Made by a program: the position numbers and the translations under genes. DNA of 37,686 nt from Akkermansia sp. (GTDB lineage Bacteria > Verrucomicrobiota > Verrucomicrobiia > Verrucomicrobiales > Akkermansiaceae): contig JAFXCP010000022.1 in assembly GCA_017521405.1 (NCBI GenBank), positions 1-37,686 of the forward strand. Reading direction: 5' to 3'. Below are positions 24,259 through 31,848 of the stretch, piece after piece; within the stretch, counting starts at the first letter, position 1; the number at the start of each line of letters is the position of its first letter. The notes under the pieces were generated by a model. The model was not told where the DNA came from. It searched no databases and saw only the letters and a list, made by a program, of their open reading frames with translations.

Positions 24259-25746
24259 ATGAGCTGTACCATAAAAAAAAGACAGTCTGTACTGCGTAAC
24301 TTGTTTTGTTTCGCAGTGGTCAGCCTTATTATCATGCTGACGGTGGGCTGTGAACGCAAGGCGGAGGCTAAACAGACGCTTGTGGTAGCAACGGAGGCTA
24401 CCTTCCCACCCTATGAATTTTACCGTGGAAACGAGATAGTGGGGATTGATATGGATATTCTGCGCGAAATTGCCCGGCGGAATAACCTTCATTTCCAGAT
24501 TGAGGACATGAGCTTTGATTCCCTGATTACGGCAGTGCAGACGGGGAAGGTGGATTTGGTGGCCTCCGGTTTGACGGTGTCTCCGGATCGCGCTCGGCAA
24601 GTGGCCTTTACCCGGAGCTATGCGAATGCGCGGCAGGTGGTGATTGTGCCGGAGAATTCTCCAATTACCGGTAGGGAAGATTTGCGCCATTACCGTTTGG
24701 GCGTGCAGCACGGAAGCACGGGGGATATGTATGTGTCCGAACATATTGGCGAGGCCGAACGCTTTACTAACGGAGCCCTTGCCGTAGCGGCTATGAATGC
24801 CGGTAAACTGGATGCCGTGGTGCTGGATAATGCCCCGGCGGAAAACCACGTGGCAGGCAACAAAGGGCTGAAGATTCTCCCCGAACCCCTTGTGGAAGAG
24901 GAATATGCCATGGCCGTGAGCAAGAGCCGCCCCGAGCTGCTGGAGATGCTGAACAAATCCCTCGCCGAGTTGGAAGCGGATGGCACGCTTGCACGCATTA
25001 CAGAGGCTTACATGAAGGACAATAAGCCGGAGAACACCGCAGAAGCTCATGGAGCATGGGCTCGGCTTAAGGAAAACTTCCACACGAACTTTATTAAGAA
25101 TGACCGCTGGACCTATTTGGTAAAGGGCTTTTGCGTTACGATAGAAATTTCTGCAGCCGCTGCGGTTATGGGCATATTGCTCGGTTTCCTGATCGGCGTT
25201 ATCCGCAGTACGGCGGACCAGACGGGTAAACTTCGTTTCCTGAATGCCCTGTGCCGTTTGTATCTTACAGTGGTGCGTGGTACGCCGGTAGTGGTGCAGC
25301 TACTCATCATCTACTTTGTGATTTTCGGCTCGGTGGATATCAGCAAGGTGCTGGTGGCCATTGTGGCATTCGGGCTGAACTCTGCCGCCTATGTGGCGGA
25401 GATTGTGCGCTCCGGCATCATGTCGGTAGACCCGGGGCAGATGGAAGCCGGGCGCAGTTTGGGGTTAGGGTACGGGACCACCATGCGTAATGTGATTTTG
25501 CCGCAGGCCTTCAAGAATGTATTACCCGCGCTGGGTAATGAATTCATCGTGCTGCTGAAGGAGACGAGTATTTGCGGTTACATTGCCTTGCAGGATTTGA
25601 CGAAGGGGGGAGATATTATCCGCAGCCAAACGTACGATGCCTTCCTGCCGCTGCTGGCTGTGGCACTTGTCTACCTCTCTCTGGTGGTATTGCTGAGCCA
25701 CCTGCTCAAAAAACTGGAAATCCGACTGAAGAAAAATGAACGATAA
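24259..25746 (+). CDS. Amino-acid ABC transporter, binding protein fused to permease
   Basis: A 495-residue fusion. The N-terminus is a lipoprotein-type signal with lipobox LTVGC (candidate Cys31). Residues about 40-255 are a family-3 periplasmic binding domain ([12 protein letters not shown], then [13 protein letters not shown]). After a linker, residues about 290-490 are a polar amino-acid permease of the HisM/GlnP type with about five helices and the EAA loop [16 protein letters not shown] that meets the ATPase. If Cys31 is lipidated, the N-terminus would be anchored outside while the permease spans the membrane; alternatively the segment stays as a membrane helix. The last 11 bases overlap the ATPase gene. 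The substrate is a polar amino acid, not further resolvable. Confidence 0.9.
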   Translation: MSCTIKKRQSVLRNLFCFAVVSLIIMLTVGCERKAEAKQTLVVATEATFPPYEFYRGNEIVGIDMDILREIARRNNLHFQIEDMSFDSLITAVQTGKVDLVASGLTVSPDRARQVAFTRSYANARQVVIVPENSPITGREDLRHYRLGVQHGSTGDMYVSEHIGEAERFTNGALAVAAMNAGKLDAVVLDNAPAENHVAGNKGLKILPEPLVEEEYAMAVSKSRPELLEMLNKSLAELEADGTLARITEAYMKDNKPENTAEAHGAWARLKENFHTNFIKNDRWTYLVKGFCVTIEISAAAAVMGILLGFLIGVIRSTADQTGKLRFLNALCRLYLTVVRGTPVVVQLLIIYFVIFGSVDISKVLVAIVAFGLNSAAYVAEIVRSGIMSVDPGQMEAGRSLGLGYGTTMRNVILPQAFKNVLPALGNEFIVLLKETSICGYIALQDLTKGGDIIRSQTYDAFLPLLAVALVYLSLVVLLSHLLKKLEIRLKKNER

Positions 25747-26473
25747 TACCATTTTGGAAGTATGCGGGCTGGAGAAATCCTTTGCCGGGCTTCGCGTCAT
25801 TAATGGAGTCTCCTTGCGCGTGAGCAAAGGGGAGGTGGTTTTCCTGGTGGGACCCTCCGGCGCAGGAAAGAGCACCGTGCTGCGCTGCATGAATTTCCTG
25901 GAAACCCCGGATGGCGGAGAAGTCCTATTCCATGGCAAAGCACCGGACAGGAGTGAGCAAGGCCTGAATACGTACCGTAGCCGTGTGGGGATGGTATTCC
26001 AGCATTTCAACCTCTTCCCGCATCTTAACATTCTTCAAAACATCACTTTAGCGCCTCTTAAATGTGGTTTGATGAGTCCGGAGCAGGCGGAGGATACGGC
26101 ACGCCGCCTGCTGGAGCGTATTGGCCTTGCGGAAAAGGCCTTGGCGTATCCGGCCCAGCTTTCCGGCGGGCAGAAGCAGCGTGTGGCCATTGTGCGCGCT
26201 CTGGCCATGAATCCCGAGCTTCTCCTCTTCGATGAACCCACTTCTGCACTCGACCCGGAAATGGTTGGGGAGGTGCAAACGCTCATGAAGGAACTGGCGG
26301 AGGATGGCATGACGATGATTGTGGTTTCCCACGATATTGCCTTCGCCTGTGATATGGCGGACCGCATCATCTTTCTGGAAAAAGGCCGTATTTTGGAGGA
26401 TGATACGCCGGAGGAACTCCGCAGTTCCTCCAATGCGCGCATCCGGGAATTCCTAGCCTTGCGCCACATGTGA
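25736..26473 (+). CDS. Polar amino-acid ABC transporter ATP-binding protein (GlnQ/HisP type)
   Basis: A 245-residue ATPase that powers the preceding permease fusion. It has Walker [10 protein letters not shown] (39-47), Q-loop near FQHFNLFPH, signature LSGGQ (142-146), Walker B LLLFDEP (162-168) with ALDPE, and the switch His in VSHD. It starts inside the permease gene with an 11-bp overlap, so the two are surely co-translated. No clear terminator follows: the T7/A7 palindrome at about 26478-26492 is AT only. tRNA-Glu has its own promoter next. Confidence 0.93.
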   Translation: MNDNTILEVCGLEKSFAGLRVINGVSLRVSKGEVVFLVGPSGAGKSTVLRCMNFLETPDGGEVLFHGKAPDRSEQGLNTYRSRVGMVFQHFNLFPHLNILQNITLAPLKCGLMSPEQAEDTARRLLERIGLAEKALAYPAQLSGGQKQRVAIVRALAMNPELLLFDEPTSALDPEMVGEVQTLMKELAEDGMTMIVVSHDIAFACDMADRIIFLEKGRILEDDTPEELRSSSNARIREFLALRHM

Positions 26474-26514
26474 GCATTTTTTTCAAAAAAAGTAAAAAAA
26501 ATCTCTGAATTTAC

Positions 26515-26543
26515 TTGCCAAGGCGGTGAGGTTGTGCTAGATT
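26515..26543 (+). promoter_or_regulatory. Promoter of tRNA-Glu
   Basis: TTGCCA (26515-26520), a 17-bp spacer and TAGATT (26538-26543), the start being predicted near 26550. A perfect 8-bp hairpin with a CCAG loop (26548-26567) covers nearly the whole leader, ending 5 nt before the tRNA. Confidence 0.75.
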
Positions 26544-26572
26544 ACCCCCGCACCGCCAGCGGTGCGGTAAGT

Positions 26573-26645
26573 GTCTGGATCGTCTAGAGGCCTAGGACTC
26601 ACGCCTTTCACGCGTGCAACACGGGTTCGAATCCCGTTCCAGATG
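26573..26645 (+). tRNA. tRNA-Glu (anticodon TTC)
   Basis: A 73-nt cloverleaf with anticodon loop CTTTCAC between CACGC and GCGTG, giving TTC. The D-arm GTCTAGAGGCCTAGGAC is almost identical to that of E. coli tRNA-Glu. The T-loop is TTCGAAT and the discriminator G, as expected for Glu. The acceptor stem is paired with G-U at 1:72. CCA is not encoded. Confidence 0.95.
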
Positions 26646-26647
26646 TC

Positions 26648-26683
26648 AGATTCCCTCCATGTTGCATGGGGGGAATCTTTTTT
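26648..26683 (+). terminator. Terminator of tRNA-Glu
   Basis: A 13-bp stem (26648-26660 with 26666-26678, including one T-G pair), GTTGC loop and a run of six T (26678-26683). It starts 3 nt after the tRNA. Confidence 0.9.
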
Positions 26684-26700
26684 ATAGCGCAGGAAGAAAA

Positions 26701-28080
26701 ATGGACTCAAAAGCCCCTACAGGTACATGGTTTGATAAGCGCGAGCTTCGGCGTCTCTTATCACTCATGGTGCCCTTGTATATTGCTAACCTCATGAACA
26801 TGGGGATGGGCGTGGTGGATACCATCGTGGCCGGGCGTGCCGGGGCGGAGCAACTTGCCGGAGTGGCTATGGGCTGTGCGGTTACGGCACCTATCATGGT
26901 GTCCATAGGCTCCATTTTAACCATAATCGGTCCCATGGTGTCCCGCCTGCGCGGTGCCGGCTGCGAGGGGAAGGTGGGCTACCTGCTCAACAATGCACAC
27001 CGCTTGGGATGGTTGCTGGTGGTGGTGGAAATGCTGGTATTGTGGTGCGCCGGCTTGGTGTTTCCCTACGTTTCGGACAATGCGGAGATGGTACGTGTGG
27101 CGCAGCTCTACCTTTATTTCCTGATACCTGCGGCACCGGCCAGTGTGTTCATGCGTGGCTTGCAGGGAAATTTTGAGGGCTATGGGCAGACCCGCCCCGC
27201 CATGCTGATTTCCTTTGTCGGGCTGCTGCTGAATATCCCGCTCAATTTCCTATTTGTCTTTGGCTGGGGGTGTATACCTGCATTGGGCGGTGCCGGCTGC
27301 GGCCTTGCCACCACATTCATCCATTGGCTTATGTGTGGTGTGCTGCTGGCGTTAATGTACGCATTGCCACAGCACCGCTTGCATGCGCGCCAAATGCTCA
27401 CATGGCGTCCGGTGGATTGGGCTCTTGTACGCAAAATTGTGGGCATGGGGCTTCCTCTGGGCGTGGCGTCCCTGTGCGAGATGAGTTTCTTCTGTGTGGT
27501 GACTCTGGTGATTGCGCCCCTTGGTGCTTTGGCGGTAAGTGCCCAGCAAGTGGCCATTAACGTCTCTGCACTTGTATTTATGTTTCCGCTTTCCCTCTCC
27601 GTTGCTGTATCCATCCGTGCAGCATACCATGTGGGGGCAGGGAACCGCCGTGGGTTTTATGCCATGCTGGGTACCGGAGCCGGCTTAATGTACTGCGTGG
27701 TAACGCTGCTGGCTCTGGGAACCATCCTCTTCCGCCGGGACATCATTGCTCTGTATACGGAGGATGCTGCCATTGCAGAGCTGGCTCAATTCCTGCTGGT
27801 GCTATGTGCGCTTTATCAATATTCGGATTGCACGCAGTGTTTCATGGCCGGGCTGCTGCGGGGTTTGCACGATACTAAGGTGATTACTTGGGCATGTATG
27901 ATTTCCTACTGGCTTGTGGGTTTCCCGCTGGCCTGCATCCTTATCCGCACGGATTGGCTCCTGCCTGCCATGGGGCCCGCCGGTGCTTGGGTGAGTTTTG
28001 TGGTGGCTCTTACCGTGGCTGCCGTACTGCTTTCCCTGCGTTTTAACCGCTCCCGCAAGAGGGTTTTTCCGCCCCTCTAG
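26701..28080 (+). CDS. MATE-family multidrug/metabolite efflux transporter
   Basis: A 459-residue inner-membrane protein with about twelve helices in two related halves, the MATE fold. The N-terminal half begins LMVPLYIANLMNMGMGVVDT and has IVAGRAGAEQLAGVAMG, the typical first-repeat motif. The second half begins GMGLPLGVASLCEMSFF. These carriers export cationic compounds using a Na+ or H+ gradient. The open frame runs back to 26614 through tRNA-Glu, so the ATG at 26701 is the only sensible start. AGGAAG ending 4 nt upstream may be its ribosome site. It lies directly behind the tRNA terminator and no terminator follows it. The substrate is unknown. Confidence 0.88.
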   Translation: MDSKAPTGTWFDKRELRRLLSLMVPLYIANLMNMGMGVVDTIVAGRAGAEQLAGVAMGCAVTAPIMVSIGSILTIIGPMVSRLRGAGCEGKVGYLLNNAHRLGWLLVVVEMLVLWCAGLVFPYVSDNAEMVRVAQLYLYFLIPAAPASVFMRGLQGNFEGYGQTRPAMLISFVGLLLNIPLNFLFVFGWGCIPALGGAGCGLATTFIHWLMCGVLLALMYALPQHRLHARQMLTWRPVDWALVRKIVGMGLPLGVASLCEMSFFCVVTLVIAPLGALAVSAQQVAINVSALVFMFPLSLSVAVSIRAAYHVGAGNRRGFYAMLGTGAGLMYCVVTLLALGTILFRRDIIALYTEDAAIAELAQFLLVLCALYQYSDCTQCFMAGLLRGLHDTKVITWACMISYWLVGFPLACILIRTDWLLPAMGPAGAWVSFVVALTVAAVLLSLRFNRSRKRVFPPL

Positions 28081-28121
28081 CCAAAAAATGAATTCATTTG
28101 CCCGAAATCGCGGAATTTTGC

Positions 28122-28150
28122 TTGACGTATCGGGTACCTAAGGGTATAGT
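28122..28150 (+). promoter_or_regulatory. Promoter of the rplX-secY ribosomal operon
   Basis: TTGACG (28122-28127), a 17-bp spacer and TATAGT (28145-28150), one of the best matches in the window. The predicted start is near 28157. The leader is about 50 nt and opens with a 6-bp hairpin, CACTAC-AGGT-GTAGTG (28161-28176). Confidence 0.8.
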
Positions 28151-28208
28151 AGGCGCCCCGCACTACAGGTGTAGTGTGGACTCAACACGTAATTAGAAAA
28201 CACAAACG

Positions 28209-28433
28209 ATGAAGACCCACGTGAAGAAAGGTGATGACGTTCTCGTAATCGCCGGCAAGAACAAGGGCAAGCGTGGTGTTGTTCTTTCCGTGAATGCCAA
28301 GAAGCAGACTGTCATCGTGGAGGGTGCCCGCACCCTCAAGAAGGCTACCAAGCCCAGCGAGGACAATCCTGAAGGCGGCATTAAGGAAATCGACGGCGCC
28401 ATCCACATCTCCAATGTGAAGAAAGTGAGCTGA
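28209..28433 (+). CDS. rplX: Ribosomal protein L24, short form
   Basis: A 74-residue L24, one of the first proteins to bind 23S rRNA during assembly. The KOW core is clear ([20 protein letters not shown]) and the protein reads through [12 protein letters not shown]. It then stops at KKVS, while E. coli L24 (104 residues) continues for about 30 more with another beta segment. The downstream bases in the other frames do not encode the missing part, so this is not a simple frameshift. It is the first gene of the operon here; rplN, which usually precedes it, is absent. Confidence 0.93.
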   Translation: MKTHVKKGDDVLVIAGKNKGKRGVVLSVNAKKQTVIVEGARTLKKATKPSEDNPEGGIKEIDGAIHISNVKKVS

Positions 28434-28507
28434 TGCCGAAAGGCAGCACCTCCGCGCTTAAGCCATCACAAACAAACATTAATCACAAGAGCTGACCCGC
28501 TAATATT

Positions 28508-29080
28508 ATGAGCACACCTACATTGCTTACATACTACAAGGAGAAGGTCGTCCCGGCCCTCCAGGCGAAGCACAACTATGCCAACGTGCATCAAATCCCC
28601 CGTCTCGAGAAGATTGTGGTGACCACCTGCATGGGCAAGCACCCCGACCGCAAGCAGGCGGTGGAGGATGCTGTTGCTGAAATCGCCAAAATCACCGGCC
28701 AGAAGCCGGCTATGACGTACGCCCGCAAGAGCGTGGCTAACTTCAAACTCCGCGAGGGTGAAGTCCTCGGCGCCCGTGTGACGCTGCGTTCCACCCAGAT
28801 GTGGGAGTTCCTGGATCGTTTCATTAACATCACCGCCCCGAACATTCGCGACTTCCGTGGCCTGCCCACCAAGTCCTTCGACGGCCGTGGTAACTACGCC
28901 ATCGGTATTCCGGACCAGTCCATCTTCCCCGAAATTGAGCTGGACCAGATTAAGCGCAATATCGGTTTCGACATCATTTTTGTGACCACCGCCAACACGG
29001 ACGATGAGGGTCGCGATTTGCTGGCCGAGCTGGGTATTCCGTTCCGCAAGCCCAACAAGAAGACTGAAGAAAACGCCTAA
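28508..29080 (+). CDS. rplE: Ribosomal protein L5
   Basis: A 190-residue L5 of the large-subunit central protuberance, binding 5S rRNA. Recognisable stretches are VPALQAKHNYANVHQIPRLE, KPAMTYARKSVANFKLREGE and NIRDFRGLPTKSFDGRGNYA. It is slightly longer than E. coli L5 (179) through an added C-terminal tail. It begins 74 nt after rplX without Shine-Dalgarno, and rpsH follows 13 nt after its stop with no rpsN in between. Confidence 0.96.
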   Translation: MSTPTLLTYYKEKVVPALQAKHNYANVHQIPRLEKIVVTTCMGKHPDRKQAVEDAVAEIAKITGQKPAMTYARKSVANFKLREGEVLGARVTLRSTQMWEFLDRFINITAPNIRDFRGLPTKSFDGRGNYAIGIPDQSIFPEIELDQIKRNIGFDIIFVTTANTDDEGRDLLAELGIPFRKPNKKTEENA

Positions 29081-29093
29081 CTAACACACGACC

Positions 29094-29495
29094 ATGGCAG
29101 TATTAAGTGATCCTATTTCAGATTTCCTTACCCGCGTGAAGAACGCCGGCATTGCCCGCAACGAGTCGTTCTCCGCTCCCTACTCCAAGATTAAGGCCGA
29201 AATCGCCCGCATTTTGCAGGAAGAAGGCTACATCTGGAGCTACGAGGTAACGGGTGAAGGCAAGGACAAGGCCATCAAGGTGAAATCCAAGTTCACCAAC
29301 AACGGTAAGTCCATCATCACGGACGTGAAGCGCTGCTCCAAGCCGGGCCGCCGCGTCTATGTACACTCCGCAGACATCCCCACCGTTATGAATGGTCTGG
29401 GTATCTCCATCGTTTCCACCTCCGCCGGTATGATGACCGGTGCGAAGGCACGCAAGCAGCAGATTGGCGGCGAGCTTATCGCCCTCGTCTGGTAA
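29094..29495 (+). CDS. rpsH: Ribosomal protein S8
   Basis: A 133-residue S8, which binds 16S rRNA helix 21 and in many bacteria represses the spc operon. It starts SDPISDFLTRVKNAG and ends with the family block GLGISIVSTSAGMMTG. Normal length. The upstream gap of 13 nt excludes rpsN. Confidence 0.96.
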   Translation: MAVLSDPISDFLTRVKNAGIARNESFSAPYSKIKAEIARILQEEGYIWSYEVTGEGKDKAIKVKSKFTNNGKSIITDVKRCSKPGRRVYVHSADIPTVMNGLGISIVSTSAGMMTGAKARKQQIGGELIALVW

Positions 29496-29525
29496 CCCGT
29501 TAATCCCTAACCTGATAAGAACAAT

Positions 29526-30065
29526 ATGTCTCGAGTAGGTAAGAAAGCGATTGCCATTCCCGCCGGTGTGACCGTGGCGATTGATGGCTGCAACATTTCC
29601 GTAAAGGGTGGCAAGGGTGAGCTTGCCTGGACGATGCCGTCCTGCATTTCCGCCTCCGTGGAGGGCAGCACGCTGACTGTTTCCCGCGCTAGCGAGGACC
29701 GCCAGTGCCGCGCTCTGCATGGCACCAGCCGCTCCCTCATCGCCAACATGGTGGAGGGTGTTTCCAAGGGCTTTGCTAAGAGCTTGGAAATCGTCGGCGT
29801 GGGTCTCAAGGCCGCCGTCAAGGGTAAGAATCTCGATTTGGCCCTTGGTAAGTCCCACCCCATCCTGCATCCCATCCCCGACGGTATCACCGTCACGGTG
29901 ACGGATAACACCAAGGTGAAGGTGGAAGGTATTGATAAGCAGCTTGTGGGTCAGTTCGCAGCTGAGGTGCGCGGATACTATCCGCCCGAGCCGTACAAGG
30001 GCAAGGGTATCCACTATGTGGGTGAGTACATCCGCCGCAAGGAAGGCAAGAGCGTTGGCAAGTAA
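29526..30065 (+). CDS. rplF: Ribosomal protein L6
   Basis: A 179-residue L6 with the start [16 protein letters not shown] and the C-terminal signature region [22 protein letters not shown]. Normal length. It lies beneath the stalk base near the factor-binding site of the large subunit. It begins 30 nt after rpsH, with no Shine-Dalgarno. Confidence 0.96.
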   Translation: MSRVGKKAIAIPAGVTVAIDGCNISVKGGKGELAWTMPSCISASVEGSTLTVSRASEDRQCRALHGTSRSLIANMVEGVSKGFAKSLEIVGVGLKAAVKGKNLDLALGKSHPILHPIPDGITVTVTDNTKVKVEGIDKQLVGQFAAEVRGYYPPEPYKGKGIHYVGEYIRRKEGKSVGK

Positions 30066-30097
30066 TCATCATCAAACCCTTAGAAAGTTTAACGAAT

Positions 30098-30448
30098 ATG
30101 AGCACTATCAATCGCAAAGCCATCCGCAACCGCGTTCACGCACGCATCCGCAAGAAGCTTGCCGGTACGGCCGAACGTCCTCGTCTGGCTGTGTATTTCT
30201 CCAACCAGCACGTATACGCCCAGATTATCGACGACACCAAGGGCACGACTCTTTGCTCCGCCTGCACCAAGCAGCTTGAGCTGAAGAAGGCTAACCAGGA
30301 AACCGCCGCCAAGGTGGGTGCCGTGGTAGCCGAGCGCGCACTTGCCGCCGGTATCACCGAGGTTGTATTCGACCGTGGTGGTTTCCTCTATCACGGGAAG
30401 GTGAAGGCTCTGGCCGATGCCGCCCGCGAAGCCGGTCTGAAATTCTAA
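30098..30448 (+). CDS. rplR: Ribosomal protein L18
   Basis: A 116-residue L18, the 5S rRNA-binding partner of L5. It has a basic N-terminus ([17 protein letters not shown]), the core [19 protein letters not shown] and the conserved [20 protein letters not shown]. Normal length. Confidence 0.96.
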   Translation: MSTINRKAIRNRVHARIRKKLAGTAERPRLAVYFSNQHVYAQIIDDTKGTTLCSACTKQLELKKANQETAAKVGAVVAERALAAGITEVVFDRGGFLYHGKVKALADAAREAGLKF

Positions 30449-30466
30449 AAAGAAAGGTTTATCATA

Positions 30467-31105
30467 ATGAACACTGAAGAAACGAAAGCTCCGGCTGAAG
30501 AGACGACGCAGGCTCCCGCCGCTGCCCAGCAGCGTGGTCCCCGCGCTCCCCGTCGTGATGGCAACCGTGCCGGCCGCGCCCCGCGTCGCGAGGGTGGTCG
30601 CCGTGGTGAGGCCCCCGTGGAAGAGGGTCCCCAGCTCCTGGAGAAAGTTGTTTACGTGAACCGCTGCGCCAAGGTGGTCAAGGGTGGCCGCCGCTTCTCC
30701 TTCTCCGCCCTCATCGTCGTGGGCGACCAGAAGGGCAAGGTAGGTTACGGGTTCGGCAAGGCCAACGAAGTATCCGATGCCATCCGCAAGGGTACGGAGG
30801 CCGCTAAGCGCGCCATGAAGACCGTGGTGGTGGTGAACGAAACCATTCCCCACGAGACTTACAGCGAATTTGGCGGTGCCAAGATCGTGCTGAAGCCTGC
30901 CGCTTCCGGTACGGGTCTGGTAGCCAGCGCCAAGGTACGTTCCGTGCTGGAGGCTGCCGGCGTGTCCAACGTGATTGCCAAGTCTCTGGGTTCCTCCAAC
31001 GCTGCGAACGTGGTGAAGGCCACCATGCAGGCCATGCAGGGCATGCGCACTGCGGACCAGGTACTTTCCGCCCGCGGCAAGAAGAAGAAGGACGCCGCCA
31101 TCTGA
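30467..31105 (+). CDS. rpsE: Ribosomal protein S5 with N-terminal extension
   Basis: A 212-residue S5, about 45 residues longer than E. coli S5 (167). The extra N-terminal part is low complexity: an acidic Ala/Glu/Thr stretch, then an Arg/Gly/Pro-rich one ([20 protein letters not shown]). The double-stranded RNA-binding domain follows with [20 protein letters not shown], and the C-terminal domain has [18 protein letters not shown]5 helps decoding accuracy and helicase action at the mRNA entry. An AAAGG lies 11 nt upstream of the ATG. rpmD is missing before the next gene. Confidence 0.95.
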   Translation: MNTEETKAPAEETTQAPAAAQQRGPRAPRRDGNRAGRAPRREGGRRGEAPVEEGPQLLEKVVYVNRCAKVVKGGRRFSFSALIVVGDQKGKVGYGFGKANEVSDAIRKGTEAAKRAMKTVVVVNETIPHETYSEFGGAKIVLKPAASGTGLVASAKVRSVLEAAGVSNVIAKSLGSSNAANVVKATMQAMQGMRTADQVLSARGKKKKDAAI

Positions 31106-31137
31106 GATTTAACCCCTAACCCCCTAGATTCAAGATT

Positions 31138-31596
31138 ATGTTGACTCTCAACACACTTCAGCCGAATCCGGGCGCCAAGCATCGCAAGAAGCGTCTTGGC
31201 TGCGGTGAGAGCTCCGGCCTGGGCAAGACCTGCGGCAAGGGCAACAAGGGCCAGAAGGCTCGCTCCGGCGGTTCCATCCGTCCGGGCTTCGAAGGTGGTC
31301 AGATGCCCCTTCATCGCCGTCTGCCCAAGAAGGGCTTTAACAATGCCCGCTTCCAGTCCACCATCGCCATCGTGAACCTGTGCCAGCTTGAGGCCTTCTT
31401 CGAGGCCGGTGCCACGGTAACAGAAAACGAGCTGCGCGCCGTGGGTCTGGTGAAGGGCGTGGCCGATGCCGTGAAACTTCTTGGCAACGGCAACCTGTCC
31501 AAGGCTCTCAACGTGACTGTCGACTTCGCCAGCGCCTCTGTGGCTGCTAAGATCGAGGCCGCCGGTGGCACCCTTACGGTGCTGAGCGCCCAGTAA
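31138..31596 (+). CDS. rplO: Ribosomal protein L15
   Basis: A 152-residue L15, a late-assembly large-subunit protein. It has the N-terminal [20 protein letters not shown] block, then [13 protein letters not shown] and [17 protein letters not shown]. Normal length. It follows rpsE by 32 nt, too short for rpmD. A 252-nt gap separates it from secY. Confidence 0.95.
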   Translation: MLTLNTLQPNPGAKHRKKRLGCGESSGLGKTCGKGNKGQKARSGGSIRPGFEGGQMPLHRRLPKKGFNNARFQSTIAIVNLCQLEAFFEAGATVTENELRAVGLVKGVADAVKLLGNGNLSKALNVTVDFASASVAAKIEAAGGTLTVLSAQ

Positions 31597-31664
31597 ATTG
31601 GGCTTTCCGGGCTTCCTCTTCCGCCTAGGTGCGAGGGAGCCTGCCTGTAAAAATTCAACACAGA

Positions 31665-31689
31665 GCCGGGCAGCGCAGCGCTGCCCGGC
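31665..31689 (+). promoter_or_regulatory. Perfect 11-bp hairpin in the rplO-secY gap
   Basis: Arms 31665-31675 and 31679-31689 are perfectly complementary and GC-rich, around a CAG loop. No T run follows, so it is not an ordinary terminator. It lies in a 252-nt stretch (31597-31848) without a credible gene; I see nothing else definite there and no clear promoter. It could be an attenuator, a processing site or a translation control element for secY. Confidence 0.55.
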
Positions 31690-31848
31690 ACCTGTGTGGG
31701 AAAGGAGAGCGAATCTCCGAAAAAAGAGAGAGAAACCCGCACTCACTTTTCCTGCGGCGCCCCGCAAGCTGCCTGCCGAGCATCGGGGTATAGCACCGCC
31801 ACATCGCTGCACGTCCCACTTTCACCTCTTAACCCCTCACAGAAAAAC

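Noticed and set aside
24985-24996. TGGCAC close to TTGC, resembling a sigma-54 promoter
   Set aside because: The spacing is 2 bp instead of about 5, and it lies inside a coding region.
26478-26492. T7-C-A7 palindrome after the ABC ATPase gene
   Set aside because: An AT-only stem with a one-base loop is not a credible terminator.
26662-26688. A possible promoter for the MATE gene (TTGCAT and TATAGC) overlapping the tRNA-Glu terminator
   Set aside because: The spacing is 15 bp and the -35 lies in the terminator loop and stem, so it is too weak to list.
28433-28495. A 20-codon reading frame overlapping the rplX stop (TGATG)
   Set aside because: Too short, no similarity to the missing L24 tail and no conserved feature; probably chance.
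31696-31848. In-frame 51-codon extension of secY
   Set aside because: Overlaps the region just past the hairpin and has no SecY-like or hydrophobic character; the ATG at 31849 gives the expected N-terminus.
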